A stretch of DNA of 64,000 nucleotides. It comes from Adiantum capillus-veneris. Taxonomy: Eukaryota > Streptophyta > Polypodiopsida > Polypodiales > Pteridaceae. Shown one piece after another: positions 1 to 11,830 of this stretch. The stretch is taken from the NCBI GenBank assembly GCA_014529385.2, contig CM043944.1, positions 83,504,884-83,568,883 on the forward strand. The letters run 5' to 3'. The notes beneath the pieces are model-generated. The model ran no database searches and was not told the DNA's origin. It was given only the letters and a program-made list of their open reading frames with translations. Each line of letters opens with the position of its first letter. Positions within the stretch are counted from its first letter, which is position 1. The position numbers and the translations under genes were made by a program.

Positions 1-736
1 AGAATAAGCCAAGTGTGGTAGATCGGTTGTGCCATTTCCCTCTTGAATAGCAGGTCTTCAGTTCAACTCTCCTCGTCGGATAGATCTTTAAGGTCTCTTG
101 GGATAGTTTCCTAGGATGTTAAAATACTTTTCTTCTTCTTCTCTACCCAAATCGTGTCAAGTCATGTCTTACCCTCCCCTCCGGTTGAACTCCGGAGCCA
201 CTACTCTCCTAACTAACTCGGAGGCTAATTAGCATAAGGTTTCATCAATTAAGTGTGTGCATAACTTGCATCTCAAAGCATTCAGCATTTTAATAAATTT
301 CCTACACTAGTTGAGCTTATCACCACCATTGCCCGATTCGTTCATCAATTTTTCGCAATCCATGGTCAATTTATGCTGATTGTTGTAAGGCACAACTAGC
401 ATTTGGAATACCCTCTTTGCATTTTTCATTTGTGCTCATTTTCAACTACTTTGCACATTCATTTCTCCCTTGTTAATGTTCATTCCATCTTACAACTTGT
501 GTGTGCCATACTCTAAAGCCCCTAATTATCGAAATTGCAAGTCATTTAAGTCTTCAATTGTACATCCAAAGACCCCTCCTTCTCAAACCTCCAATAGAGC
601 TCTTAAGCAGCCATGAACCCTTATCTTAAAATTAGGTGTGTGTGCTTCAGTGTGTTGGCCACCCCCTCCCTAATTAAACAAACCTATTTTGATTCATCTG
701 TGGTGAGAGGTCCTTCAAGTTGACTTGTCAAGTTCT
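1..736. other. Non-coding stretch, nothing recognised
   Basis: No convincing reading frame, terminal repeat or RNA gene is visible on either strand. It lies 3' of the minus-strand copia gag fragment and may hold degraded copia sequence, but I could not align any conserved motif. Confidence 0.3.
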
Positions 737-1147
737 CTACAGTTGTGGAGCGCTTTGTGCACGTGGTTTGAACCTTCCATAGTCAAAGGGACTTCGCACT
801 CCGACTTTGTAGAGTTGCTTCTTCAGACTTATTTTGATTTTCTTAGTTTTTTCTCCAAACTTCTTTTCTAAAATGTCCCAAGCTTCGTTTGCATGATCGC
901 ATTCATCCATAAAATGTACGTAATTATCATGCAGAGAAGTGATTATGATGCCTAAATCTTGTTCATCTTCGGCTTGGACTTGTGCGCTAATTATGATGGA
1001 AGTTGTAGCTCTAGTTACGGGTTTTGTTTGCATTAAAGGTACCTTGACTATTGCTTATAAGTTCTTTTTCATCAAATACCCTCTCAATTTTGTCTGCCAT
1101 GTATGAAATCCTTCACCGTCAAATTTATCTACTCCTTTCTCACCCAT
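737..1147 (-). pseudogene. Ty1/copia gag fragment (UBN2-type)
   Basis: Capsid-like gag remnant of a copia retrotransposon. The ATG at 1147 opens a frame beginning MGEKGVDKFDGEGFHTW, the typical copia gag start (KFDG.NF..W). It reads to 737 with a single in-frame TAA near codon 31. The middle carries the UBN2 signature (DECDHANEAWDILEKKFG). It stops after about 137 codons, where a full copia gag would have 200-350, and no zinc knuckle or protease follows, so it is a 3'-truncated relic. The family assignment is secure; the rest of its parent element is not visible nearby. Confidence 0.75.
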
Positions 1148-2615
1148 TGTCTAAGTAGAGGGGTCTTAGCTTTAGGAGACTCTCCTAATGCCAGTGTCTA
1201 CCTCTTTACAACAAAATAATAATCACCAAAGTGATAGCATACACAATATACAAAAGATTTAGCCAAAACCTACAAATTCAAGTACACTATTCACCAAACT
1301 TTGGGCGTAATTGCACTACTTGAAGATTGTTTTTGTCGACTTCCTCAATGGGGTTGAATTCTGGTTAAACTTTGAGACACTAATGCTAAGGAGGTGGTTG
1401 CTTCGGTCTAAGATTTCTGCACCACTTTTCCCAATATTCTTGTCTTGAATTTTGAACTTTTTGTGCAGATGAAGCAATAGAATTCTCTTAATGTGGCTTT
1501 TGATTTCAAAGTTGTGTTGCCACTAGCCATATAAGGATTTCATCAACTGATGTCGATGATATGTGTGAGGCCTCGTACGGATGCCCTTTAGGTGGGCAGC
1601 CGGTATGGATAGCGCACAGCATTGGTTTAGCGCATAAAATAACCTTCTCAGGGCAGCCTCACCTGTATGCAACGAAAGAGGGGCTACAACACTCATGAAG
1701 GCTCTATCAAAGGGTGAATGGGATAGAGCCATAACAAAACAACAATCTATTGGTTGAGAGCTACTCAAACGAGTTGAGAATCGGGTCAAAGCATTAGGAT
1801 CAAAAACTGCTAAAAAAGGGATGTTTAAGAATCTAGGATTAAGTAATAGTCCAATAGTCAATTGACACGTATACAAAAGTATGGCACTTTTTTTTCCTCT
1901 ACCTTCAGTCTTTATGGTCCTATTTTGGTGGAGAATGGCTAAATCTCCCGTTTCTTTGGCTAAAATCGCTATATCTAGGTGTTTTCGGTGGCTAACATTA
2001 AAGTTTGGGTCCAAAGTACTGGCCTTTTCTTTCATTTTATATTTCACAAAATCAAGCTAGAAGATACGAATCTCCCTTTTCATGCTCTGAAAACAACGCC
2101 ATTATGATAAATCACCTAGTTTTTTCAAACGCCTACTTTTTTCACATTCCCTCCATTTTGTGAGAGTTTTTTCTATTTTTGTTGCATTTCAAGTCACACA
2201 CTCTTCCTCTCTAATCTTTGAGATTCCATGGCACCCACTACATGTCGTCCTTCTCATAGTGTAACTTCTTGTGATTTTCATAACATCAGAGAAATAGTCT
2301 TTGAGAACCCATGTCCTTTTTGTGAATGACTGGGTAACAATGCTCCCTTGATGACAAGGTGTCCACCCACAGAGTGAAAAGAACCAAGAAAAATGAAGTG
2401 AGAAACCATTGGAAAGGTCATGTTCTTTCCTTCAAAGTGATCGACAACGGCTATGGCCAAAGACATGGTGCTAAACTTGGATGAACATTCCATTCTCCAT
2501 TCTCACTGTAAGGAACACAAAGCTTATATATTTGATACAACCAATCTTCATCTCATTGTTCTCTCATTTTATTTAATTTTTTGCTTTAATTTCACTTATC
2601 TTTCCATCAATAGCT
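1148..2615. other. Non-coding stretch, nothing recognised
   Basis: The 174-codon open frame at 1523-2047 (minus) has no recognisable domain, and its composition looks like chance translation. No LTR boundary or inverted repeat was found. Part of it may be the leader or LTR of the copia fragment at 737-1147. Confidence 0.3.
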
Positions 2616-2996
2616 ATGGAGTAGCAACCTATTGAGAGCTTACGTGGTGCATTCAGAGCTATTCACAAAGGGATTGCAAATGTTATGGATGCTGACAAGC
2701 CATCCTCCCTTTACAAAGCAGTTGTTATGTTTGTGCATTTTGCAGAATATAGGGTCTCATCAAGAGAAGGTGCACATGAAGAACTACATGAGTTTCATGT
2801 TCCCACCGTACGATCACTAGAATGGGAAGCCCCTGATCCGAGTACCTTCAAATCCAAAATCAAAGAAGATATCCTCAAAGCTATGTCTCCGAGCATGATT
2901 TCAAGAAGGATGAAGATTCAATGGTTCTTGCATATACATGTCGTTATGGCATGTTTCAAAACAATGGATTTGTTTAGGACAAGAATGATGTACTAG
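2616..2996 (+). other. Coding-like segment of unknown family
   Basis: From an ATG at 2616 the frame reads about 126 codons with one stop (third codon). The composition looks genuinely protein-like: LRGAFRAIHKGIANVMDADK, then a stretch rich in H, E and K ending around SRRMKIQWFLH. A second open piece in another frame follows at about 3005-3220 (around NDYKRWRIKLGRWVPLD). I do not recognise the family and see no catalytic motif. It could be an exon remnant, a decayed transposon protein or another insertion. Low certainty. Confidence 0.3.
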
Positions 2997-2999
2997 GAG

Positions 3000-4037
3000 A
3001 AGTCTGGGGTACAAGGAGAATTTCCATATTGGTGATAATATCACTTGTAAAGTAAGCCCAAGCTCTATGTCTATCTCATACAAGCTATGCCGTCAGTCAT
3101 TATTTTTGGGCAATGACTACAAGAGATGGAGAATCAAGCTAGGTAGGTGGGTCCCTCTAGACTCTAAGGAGAATTGTGCAAAGTTTAAATTTAAAATAAT
3201 AATCCATCCATTCCTATAAACCTTATAGCAACATCAAACTAGAGACTACAAGCTCACTAAAAGATGTCAAAGAATCTCTCAAGTTTCTAGATGAAACATC
3301 CTTTTAGTACGCATTCAAAGTTGATGACATTGTTGTGAGCACAAGGATGGAGAACGCAACCTCATGCATCACATGTCTTCCCCCCAAAAGAGTTGCATTT
3401 GAGCCACTTGCAAGGACTTGATAATGTGAAGTGGATTTCTCTAATATTGTAATCACTACATTTTGCAAAAATACATGTCTCTTTTCTACTTTGTTGATGT
3501 GGCCATATTTTATGTGCATTTAAATCTAGATGACACCATGATACACAATTAATAATTGAATTTTTGATATTAAATATTTGAGTACAAAAATATAATCTCA
3601 AAAAGGTGTCTATTCATATGGACAAAATGAACAAAACTTGTGGAATAATGTAATCAGCCAACCAAATCAACTTTTCTTTTTGCATGGGATGATTTAGGAT
3701 CTTCAGAAACCCTTTGCCTTTTTTGTTTTTGGTGATCAAATGTTACTGAAAGAGGTTGAAGAGGGGGTTTTGGTGACGAGATACTGAGGGGTTGGCATGG
3801 GCGACTTGTTGAGGGGGGGGGGGGTGAGTTCTAAGGGGCTGGATTGCTAGACTTGGCAATGTGTTCCCTAGGGAGTTTTGAGTTTGGCTTTTGAGGAGTT
3901 GGCTTGGGAGACTTGGCATCCATCTTGACAGACATGAATGGAAGATTGAAAGGGGATCCAAGCTTGGCCCCTTACTTCGTTAGATGACCGATGCTTTTGC
4001 ACTTTGAATTTTAGTGGTGAGTGGAATGGCGGTCCAA
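3000..4037. other. Non-coding stretch with a short poly-G run
   Basis: Apart from the possible extension of the preceding coding-like piece and a G run at about 3817-3826, no feature can be supported. Confidence 0.3.
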
Positions 4038-4260
4038 TGTCACCGAGAAGAGTTTAGTAGCCCAAACAACATAAGGTAGGAGCTTCTTGGATTCACAAAC
4101 ACCCTCTATCATGTCGTGTGATGAGGGGGGAGAAACCTAAATAAGGAACATGTGCTAAGTAGCCCACATTGTCATCGAGAAGAGTCCATAAGCATGAACA
4201 ACGTGATCGCAGAGCTTCTAGGAATCACAAATGAGTGATATCGCATTGTGCGGGGAATAA
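4038..4260 (+). repeat. Diverged tandem duplication, period about 133 bp
   Basis: Two units share the order 'tca.cgagaagagt...gcttct.gga.tcacaaa...ggggga': one at about 4038-4125, the other at about 4172-4260. They are clearly related but diverged. No coding frame spans them. Confidence 0.5.
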
Positions 4261-5340
4261 GGAATGTAGCCCGAACAAAACGAATGGAGGGGTTTAAAAA
4301 AGTACGAGAAGGCCCTATCGCTTCGTGTCGGACTAAGCTGAGAGAATGAAGCAATGCTCAAAGATCAAGGGTGAGATTTTTGTGGTCAGTGGAAATTGAG
4401 CATGTGTAGAGGTTCATTTGCTAACAAAACAAAATAGAAGTTTTATCCCAAAAATCATGAGAACAAACTTTGAGGTGCACAAAGGAATAGTGTGAAATGG
4501 ATATATTTCCTAATATATAGAGATATGTACCTAGATATGTTGTAATCCCATGGATACGCTTTAAATTCTCAAAATGGCCAAATTTGGAGCTGTTTTGACC
4601 ATCAATGGCTCTACTAAATAGCAAGTTAACCGATTCCTTACACATCCCTTTTTGAGTCGTTTTTGGCCCTAATGGTGAGGCCGATTTCCAGTGTGAGGTT
4701 GTGGCTCCAAGGATGAGAGCGAGTTGCTTTGTGTCGAGCATGAAGAACCTTGGGTTGTCGGGCAAGCCATGAGGCTATAGTCTCCAAGCTTGAAAGCAGC
4801 ACTCGTTGTAGAGCAAAAAATGATGACGCCTTAATTTGATACCTTCAAAAATACATCCTCAGTTTTAAAGGCTCCCAAATCTCTTTTATCTAATGAAGAG
4901 ACACAAAATAATTTGACACTTGGTTTATGGGCTAGCTCACATCTAACATGCATGCAGAAGGACACCTAATTTATCTCTAAAATAGACACCTCAAAAGTAG
5001 GGTATTTACAATGAATAATAATGCTAATAATAATTACAATAAGCCTCACAATTGCACTCTAAAACCACTTGTAAGGCTCTAATTAAGGTGGTTTGTCACA
5101 TGTTGCATTTATAATTGATACATGATTATGTGGAGTTATGTTTTAATAGAGAAACACGATATGCAAACGTCAAAATACAAAATAAGTCTTGCTAGATAGA
5201 TTACATTATGGAAATGTACAAATGTTGCTCTTATATGTGACATACGGGATGACATCATAGCTAAGATGGTAGAAATATCTGAGATATTATTTCAAACATA
5301 GTGCCACACATATTATTAGCTAGATAGTGTGCCATGCAGG
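4261..5340. other. Non-coding stretch, nothing recognised
   Basis: Open frames here are short and show no domain. No terminal repeat pair was seen. Confidence 0.3.
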
Positions 5341-5352
5341 GTAATAAATAGA

Positions 5353-5373
5353 TTGTGTGTGTGTGTGTGTGTG
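5353..5373 (+). repeat. (TG)n microsatellite
   Basis: About ten uninterrupted TG units followed by an imperfect GTGCGC tail. Confidence 0.9.
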
Positions 5374-6018
5374 CACGTGTGCGCTTGCAAGAGCTCAAGC
5401 TCCCTCCTTCGTTATCTCTTAATGGAAAGTTCTCAGCATGGCAAGGCTCTCAAGTGAAAAGCATCGCATTAGTTGCAAACTTACAAAAATTACACGTTCT
5501 TTTTTGAAATTTGGAAGATTTTGCAAGGTAAGTTGCAAGACCAATTTTGGAAAGTTGTCAAAATTGATTCATAAATTCAAAGCTAAACATGGCGAGGCTC
5601 TGTTTCAGCTAATTTTTGGTATTCAATTTGATCAAAGATTCAACTTTGGACAATTTAAGGCTATTGTAGCTTCTAACTACTATCAAGCAAGGTCATTGGG
5701 AGGTATTCTAGAGTAGTAATCGGCATCAGATCCAATTTTGACACGTTATTTTGACATTTGCGGCTTTTGATTCTCCATGGCCAATCAACATACCTAGTTG
5801 TAATTTCTCATTGAAAACTTGAAACAAAGCCTCACACTGCTATTTTTATCCAAGGTATTTATCTTAGACTTAACCATGCATCACGCTTGTGATTTTAAGA
5901 AGACTATGCCCATTAGCCCTACTATTGCACCTAACTGGATACTCTCATGGAGGATACTTGCTTAGCAACTGGCATGGATGACATCAAAGAACTACTTGAT
6001 CTATAGAATCTTAGAGCA
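5374..6018. other. Possible leader of a degraded gypsy element
   Basis: This precedes the gypsy gag fragment on the same strand. A 92-codon frame at 5438-5716 has no known domain. No LTR or PBS could be placed, so the leader interpretation is an inference from position only. Confidence 0.25.
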
Positions 6019-6512
6019 TTGCAAGCATGCATCTCTATTTTGGAGTTGAATTTTGCACACTTGAATGTGAATATGACTAAAATGTCTGATATATTAGTGC
6101 GATTCATGAATCAGGGGGCCAAGGGATCTCCAAGTGATTATCCTCAAATTTATTTTGGCTCTATACCTAGTGTGCCAGAGCAAGGCTCTAATCTAGAACC
6201 GTTGCCAGATCTCACTTAGAAAGAGGTGGACAAGTTTTTTTTAAAACACGAGACCACTTTTTGAGGAGAGGAGAAATAGTAGCATAACAAAGATGCGATA
6301 AATATCTTCTAGAGTAAATGGGATAGTATCCATGATCTTCCTTGGACTTTGGATGAAACGGAAGCACTGCAAACTAGGTTAACGCTAGAAGGTGAAGCTT
6401 ATAAATGGTGGATATCACTCAAGGATAAGGGCATCATGGCTCACACATGGTCTGCCTTTGAGGATGTGTTTGGAAAAGAATTTACTAAAAGAAGGATAGA
6501 AGTTGGACTGTA
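6019..6512 (+). pseudogene. Ty3/gypsy gag fragment
   Basis: Degraded capsid-domain remnant. One frame with several stops reads from about 6019. Its 3' third contains the hallmark of the Retrotrans_gag family: LEGEAYKWWISLKDKG followed by TWSAFEDVFGKEF (the W..F...F spacing). The zinc knuckle and everything downstream are missing. The sequence joins abruptly at about 6512 to the terminus of a minus-strand copia relic. Confidence 0.7.
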
Positions 6513-6566
6513 AGGGATAAGTGCCCTATGTGTCAACATAGAGTTTGACATCTCAACACTCCCTCA
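6513..6566 (-). repeat. Short remnant of a copia 3' LTR with PPT
   Basis: Read on the minus strand, the RNase H end of the copia relic is followed by a purine stretch (TTGAGGGAG), then TGTTGAGATGTC and about 50 bp ending TTACA. The TG start after a PPT is what a copia LTR should show, but the LTR is far too short, so it is internally deleted or truncated. Confidence 0.45.
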
Positions 6567-6767
6567 ATCTCAATGCCATCTCTCGTATGTCAGGCATTTT
6601 TCAAAACCATTGATTTCCCACTCCAAGGGCCTTCATGAAGATATATACAACTTGCTCATCTGGCGTCACATACTCAAGGTCAATATTGCCTGCCAAGACC
6701 CTCTTTCTCATGAATTGGTAATGAGTCTCAATGTGCTTTGTTCTTGCATGAAACACTGGGTTCTAAC

Positions 6768-7009
6768 TATAGGGATCAGAGTGAGAGAGAGGGCGAGAAA
6801 GCAGAGAACAAGGGAGAAGGAGAGAGCAGATTGACAAAGAATAATTGCAAGCTAATTTAATTGATTGAAGACCACTTACATATATAGGAAACTACGACTA
6901 AAATTAGCCATTCCTTTACCATGCAAACTCCACAAAGACTAATGATGTGCATCAGTTTGTTTTTAATAGAGCCCAATCCCATGGGTTAGACTAGGGCTTG
7001 AACCCAACA
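6768..7009 (-). repeat. 3' LTR of the TRIM-like element
   Basis: 242 bp, starting TGTTGGGTTC on the minus strand. It matches 7820-8009 apart from an insertion/deletion of about 50 bp and scattered changes. Confidence 0.8.
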
Positions 7010-7804
7010 ATCTCCGCCTCAAACCCACCACTGACAATGGGCTAAGTAAAGACCGTGGAAGAGTTCAACATACCACCTCAAACAATGAGTAGACGCCCCC
7101 TCCCTTGACAAAAACATCGGGGTGTGTGTACTTCCCTTGGACAACTTCTTTCTGTGATAGTGTCTAAACCTGACAATTGATAAAGTAAAAATAGAACTAT
7201 GATAGGAAATTGTTGCTGATAAAAACAAATCTTTGAAGCTTTGTACTAAATTATTGAAACAAACCATTTGCATAGTGATTATGTGTCTCCTAAAAAATTG
7301 GTGATCCATGTATCTTCTTGCTTCATCCGATTTCTTTGCCAATTTGACATCCGGCCTCTTAAACATCTTGCATGCTTTGTACGTATCTTCTAAAGTTATT
7401 CCATTGTGCATCAACAATTAAGCAATACCCTTTGTGGTTGTTGGCAAGTGTTGTTTATACAAGTGAACAAACTAGAAAACAATGTAGCATGTTGAAACGT
7501 TGTTGTATTGCAGGCACCATATCATAGATGGGGGCGTTTTGAAATTGTCAACAAGTGCTCGCAAGGCCGTCAAGATCACCACCATGCAGTGTTTTGAGAT
7601 GCTATGCAAACTGTTAACAATCTCACCCACCACTGGCTTGAGAGTTTCAAAAAGTTGCGATAGAACTGTCCTTGAACTATGCCTTCTTCACCGCCTTGGC
7701 CTAGCAGTGTTTTAGAATGCAACTTACCATTGACAACGTCTCACCTTGCATGTGTTGTGAGCTTTGATATGTTGTTCAAATAATTGTCGACTAGGACCAC
7801 CTTG

Positions 7805-7817
7805 GGATCTGATACCA
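7805..7817 (-). other. PBS of the TRIM-like element (initiator tRNA-Met type)
   Basis: The minus strand reads TGGTATCAGATCC, matching 10 of the 12 bases of the standard iMet PBS. Confidence 0.75.
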
Positions 7818-7819
7818 CT

Positions 7820-8009
7820 TGTAGGGCTCAATGGCTATGGTGGGTGGTACCAGAGCTTAACCATGGTGAGAGAGAGGGTGAGAAAGTAGAGAACAAGGAA
7901 GAAGAAGAGAGAAATTTGACAAAATGAAAACTCAACAAAGACCAGTGGTGTGCATCATCTTGTTGATAGAGCCCAATCCCATAGGCTATACTAGGGCTTG
8001 AACCCAACA
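7820..8009 (-). repeat. 5' LTR of the TRIM-like element
   Basis: 190 bp; on the minus strand TGTTGGGTTC...GCCCTACA, two bases before the PBS. Confidence 0.8.
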
Positions 8010-8109
8010 CTGAGCTAATTGTATGTTGCTAAGGTTGTCATAGTAGATGAAAGCTAGCCTTTGTACCTGTACTCCAAATTCTTGAAGTAGCAATCCTAGT
8101 CATGCTACA

Positions 8110-8605
8110 TATGAGAGCATGGCGATGTGCCTACAAAAAAGTTAAAAAAAAACATGCTACATACAATAAATCAACACATCTACACACGTGGTAATGCATA
8201 TACAAGCAATTGACCCAACACATCTGCATGCCCGATAGCACATATACACCCATGATTCAACATGAGAACAATCAAAATAGAGATAGAGAGTGAGAGTCAA
8301 TAAGAGCATGTGCATGTACATCTCTTAGAGTAGAGTGATATGCATGTCACAAGAGAAGAGAAGAAGAACACAAAGCATTGCATGCAATCTCCCCCCGTGC
8401 AAGAGGGAATGATTTCCTCATGCACTTATTTATTTATTTATAGATTTCTTCAATGCTCAAAGTGATTAAAAACTTCTATTGGGACATAAAATGACCATTG
8501 CTCATAATTAAAGAGCACTTTAATAATGAAATATTTATAATCTTGCTATCTTCTTGGATAGTCCATAAGCCAAGCATACCTTTGAATTGTAATAAATATA
8601 TATTA
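8110..8605. mobile_element. Unidentified insert inside the copia RNase H
   Basis: Copia RNase H homology stops near 8605 and resumes near 8090, so about 500 bp of foreign AT-rich DNA lie between. No terminal inverted repeat or target duplication could be seen, so class and exact ends are unknown. Confidence 0.4.
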
Positions 8606-8989
8606 GTCAAATCCCATTACAAACCGTGCTATCTTACATGCCACTACGGCAACACCTTGCACTCTACCTCTATACTCAGTAGAGAAATTGTAGGTTACTT
8701 CTTGCTACTCCATGTGATAGCCTCATTTTCAAGTGAAAACATGAATCCACTAGTAGACCTGCAATCATATGTGCTACTAGCCCAATCCGCATCTCTATAA
8801 CCATAGAGCTAGAACTAACCATTAGCCGTGTAAAAGAGTGTATAATCCAAATTAGCACTCACACTGCATCCAAGTGTGGCTTCCTAGGAGAGTGCATAAC
8901 TGACTCACCAAACCAGCTTTGTAGCTCAAGTCTGGATATGAGATGGTCAAATAGAGTAAACTACTCACAATCTTCATATACATGGTAGC

Positions 8990-9238
8990 TTTGGGGGGTC
9001 ACCCATAGGTATGTTAAGATAGCATATGAGTTCAATAGATTGCTTTTTTTATTAGAAAAAGTTAGCATAAGTACATTAACAAAAGGAGGTTTTTATTTCA
9101 TTTTGAGAAAAAATCCATAAGTTTCTTAATGAAAAGGGATTTTTATATTACTTTAAAACGTGTAAGTATAGGGATTTTTTAATACCCTATGAATGCACGT
9201 GATATAGTCAATTTCCTCTAGTAAGTAACCCCCCCAAG
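8990..9238. mobile_element. hAT-like MITE, copy 1 (249 bp)
   Basis: Terminal inverted repeats TTTGGGGGGTCAC and CTTGGGGGGGTTAC are flanked by a perfect 8-bp duplication atggtagc (8982-8989 and 9239-9246). Excising it rejoins the copia RT frame, proving insertion. The 8-bp duplication points to the hAT superfamily; there is no transposase. Near one end it shares AATACCC.ATGAA.GCACGT with the copy at 13508-13755. Confidence 0.88.
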
Positions 9239-9470
9239 ATGGTAGCATTCTCAAGTACTTGACCTACATCATTCCCTAACTTCAAATTCTCATCCAAGGG
9301 CATCACAATAGACCTACAATCAGTCATACCATACTTTTTCAACATGTCCAAAGCATATTTTCTTTGTGGCACCTATACACCCTCTTATATACAAACAATT
9401 TCAAGGCCCAAGAAATTTCACAAGTACACTAAGCCTTATCATCTCAAAATCCTACATAAGTCGAGCCCGC

Positions 9471-9648
9471 ACACCCTCTACTTCACCCACATTATCACCT
9501 TCAACAATCAAGTATTACACATAGATGTATATCACCAAAGTTCCTGCCTCATTCTTTCCCCTTATGATCTCTCATGCACAAGAGATGAGGAGACTGCTCC
9601 ACCCATCTCTCTGTGTCATATCTTCTTCTTCTCTACAACACACTCACA
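9471..9648 (+). repeat. End of a plus-strand copia-like 5' LTR
   Basis: Pyrimidine-rich sequence ending CTACAACACACTCACA, two bases before a PBS. The left part of the LTR cannot be separated from the copia relic, so the start is approximate. Confidence 0.5.
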
Positions 9649-9650
9649 AT

Positions 9651-9662
9651 TGGTATCAAAGC
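9651..9662 (+). other. PBS (initiator tRNA-Met type)
   Basis: TGGTATCAAAGC differs by one base from the canonical iMet PBS. It is followed by a degraded gag-like start (MKFNER then a stop, at about 9700), the usual position of copia gag. Confidence 0.65.
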
Positions 9663-9719
9663 TTGGCGATGGGGTAGATTCATTGATTGCATAATCATGA
9701 AGTTCAATGAGAGATAAGA

Positions 9720-10238
<519 letters not shown>

Positions 10239-10500
10239 CCCCCCGGCAAGGAGGGCCAAGGCTCGCTCTAAACCAAAAGAAATAGTATTTTCCTATCTTT
10301 CTCTCTTGCTTCCAACCTTAGTTAAGGGAAAAAGGGAGGGGTAATCGAAGGGTCAATATCACTCTCTATTCCTTGATCTGTTTAATGAAGGAAAGTTGGA
10401 GAGCGAAGAAGACAGACTTAATATATACTTTCATAATACCGTGTAGAGCAAGGGAAGACAAAGAAGATGGGTAATTGCTAAAGTTAAAGGGAATCTATAA

Positions 10501-10570
10501 TACAAAAGCCTTTTGGAGGGGGGACTGGCTCCACATAAATCCGGTCCTCAATTGTTGTCATGTTTTCTAA
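10501..10570 (+). repeat. Dispersed repeat copy A
   Basis: About 60 bp around CCTTTTGGAGGGGGGAC and TCCGGTCCTCAA recur at 60461-60530, inside the gypsy LTR at the right end. The shared block is probably part of a longer interspersed repeat. Confidence 0.6.
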
Positions 10571-10731
10571 CTCTTTCTCTAAGTATAATGGTTATGTTGC
10601 TACCACTAATTAAATTCACCCTCTATGTTCTCAAAGTAGTCTCACAAAAATTCTCACTCTGATTCTCTTAATTCTGCTATTCTCAAAGTTCATAGGCCAT
10701 TTCCATTACACTGACAGCCATATGTGGGGTA

Positions 10732-11830
10732 GTTTGAGACTAGGTGGTTTGCAAGTGGGTATGATGTGCTGTATAATTATGCAATTAAGAAGGAGGATTT
10801 TGTAGCCACACTATAGGTGAAATCCATGATATGGTTCCATGCAGTATGGAATTGAAGCTTTTCCAAATTATGATAATTTGAAGACCAATTTTTTGGCAAG
10901 ATTTAGGGCATAAAAGAACCCAAAAATGTCATGAAGAAGATCAAGAAAATTAAACAAAAAGATTTATTGATGGAAGATTATGCACAACACTTCAAGAACT
11001 TTATGAATAGAATGCAAGAAAATCAAAGACCATCATGGGAGCAGTTGGGTGATTACTTCTGTAGAGGTTTAAGGAATCATCTTAAGAGTGCTATTGCAAT
11101 TCATGCACCTCTCACCCAACCACGCGACTTTGGTAACTTGGTGGATATAGCAATGAGAGTTGAAAGAAGATGTGGGACAAGTGAGCAAAGAAGAGTCAAA
11201 AGAAGAAATCCAAGCAATATTCAGATTTAGAAGAGGAATATTTTGATGAGGATCAAGATGAAGATGAAGATACTGATGAGGATTGATATGAAGATTCAAA
11301 TGAGGAGTCAAAAACTGATGATGATGAAGAAGATACCTGAGTGCAAAGAAGAAAAAGAGATTAAAGAAAAAGATAAATGTTAATCCAAAGAACCTAAAGA
11401 GTAAAGGGAAGAAGAAAAATGGTAAAGTAGGTTCTGAAGACACCTCCAACATTAACAGACTGATTGTAGAGAAGTTAAAAGAGATCCAACCTTCACCATT
11501 TTCAAGTCCCTCCGAACCACCATTTTGTGAGGTATGTTAGAGACTTGGGAATAATTATATAAATTGTTATTATAGTCCTAATTTCATGGAAGGAAAATAG
11601 CCCATACTCTTGCAAAAATGGAATAAGGGGCAGATGTGGTGGCACCACAACCCTTCAGGACCCAATTTTAGAATATAGGTCCACCAAGGACATTTCAGCA
11701 ACGACATTAGTAGAATGTGCAGACATATTAGCAACAAAATAATCTAATGCAACCATGTACTTATTGTGGAACTCTTGACACAGGCAGGGACCTACATGTG
11801 AAGTGTGCTACAAACATAGGAATGAGAGGG
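10732..11830 (+). pseudogene. Second Ty3/gypsy gag fragment
   Basis: Degraded gag with a capsid domain. A W..FSKL...F block at about 10845-10900 is followed by an open frame at 10931-11230 carrying DYAQHFKNFMNRMQE and WEQLGDYFCRGLRNHLKSAI, typical of Retrotrans_gag. Then a lysine/glutamate-rich linker. Cysteine clusters at about 11525 (CEVC) and 11758-11812 (CTYCGTLDTGRDLHVKC) look like zinc-knuckle relics. Multiple stops and shifts. It is a different family from the gag at 6019. No protease or RT follows. Confidence 0.7.

Larger units (their letters stand above)
6768..8009 (-). mobile_element. TRIM-like non-autonomous LTR element (1.24 kb)
   Basis: It is inserted exactly between the codons for LAQ and NPVF of the copia RNase H. 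Direct terminal repeats lie at 6768-7009 and 7820-8009; read on the minus strand they start TGTTGGGTTCAAGCCC. Inside the 5' LTR is a PBS (TGGTATCAGATCC), and before the 3' LTR a purine tract (GAGGCGGAGAT). The flanking pentamers ctaac and ctgag are probably a decayed target duplication. The interior of about 810 bp has no recognisable protein; a 132-codon minus frame (7019-7417) carries no known domain. Total size, both signals and lack of coding fit a TRIM. The 5' LTR is about 50 bp shorter than the 3' one. Confidence 0.8.
6567..9470 (-). pseudogene. Copia RT-RNase H relic split by three insertions
   Basis: Minus-strand remnant of a copia polyprotein. In 5'-3' order: the RT end at about 9465-9247 (KFLGLEI, then QRKYALDMLKKYGM), continuing at about 8989-8860 (MYMKIVSSLLYLTISYPDLS); RNase H at 8860-8610 (YRDADWASSTYDCRSTSGF); then LLLQEFG...YYDNLSNIQLAQ at about 8090-8010; and NPVFHARTKHIETHYQF at 6762 down to about 6590. 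The coding order is kept, but it is cut by a MITE (8990-9238), an unidentified insert and a TRIM-like element (6768-8009). Several frameshifts are present. Integrase, protease and gag are not seen. Confidence 0.85.

Noticed and set aside
1523-2047. 174-codon minus-strand frame
   Set aside because: No domain or neighbour supporting a gene; could not be tied to any element.
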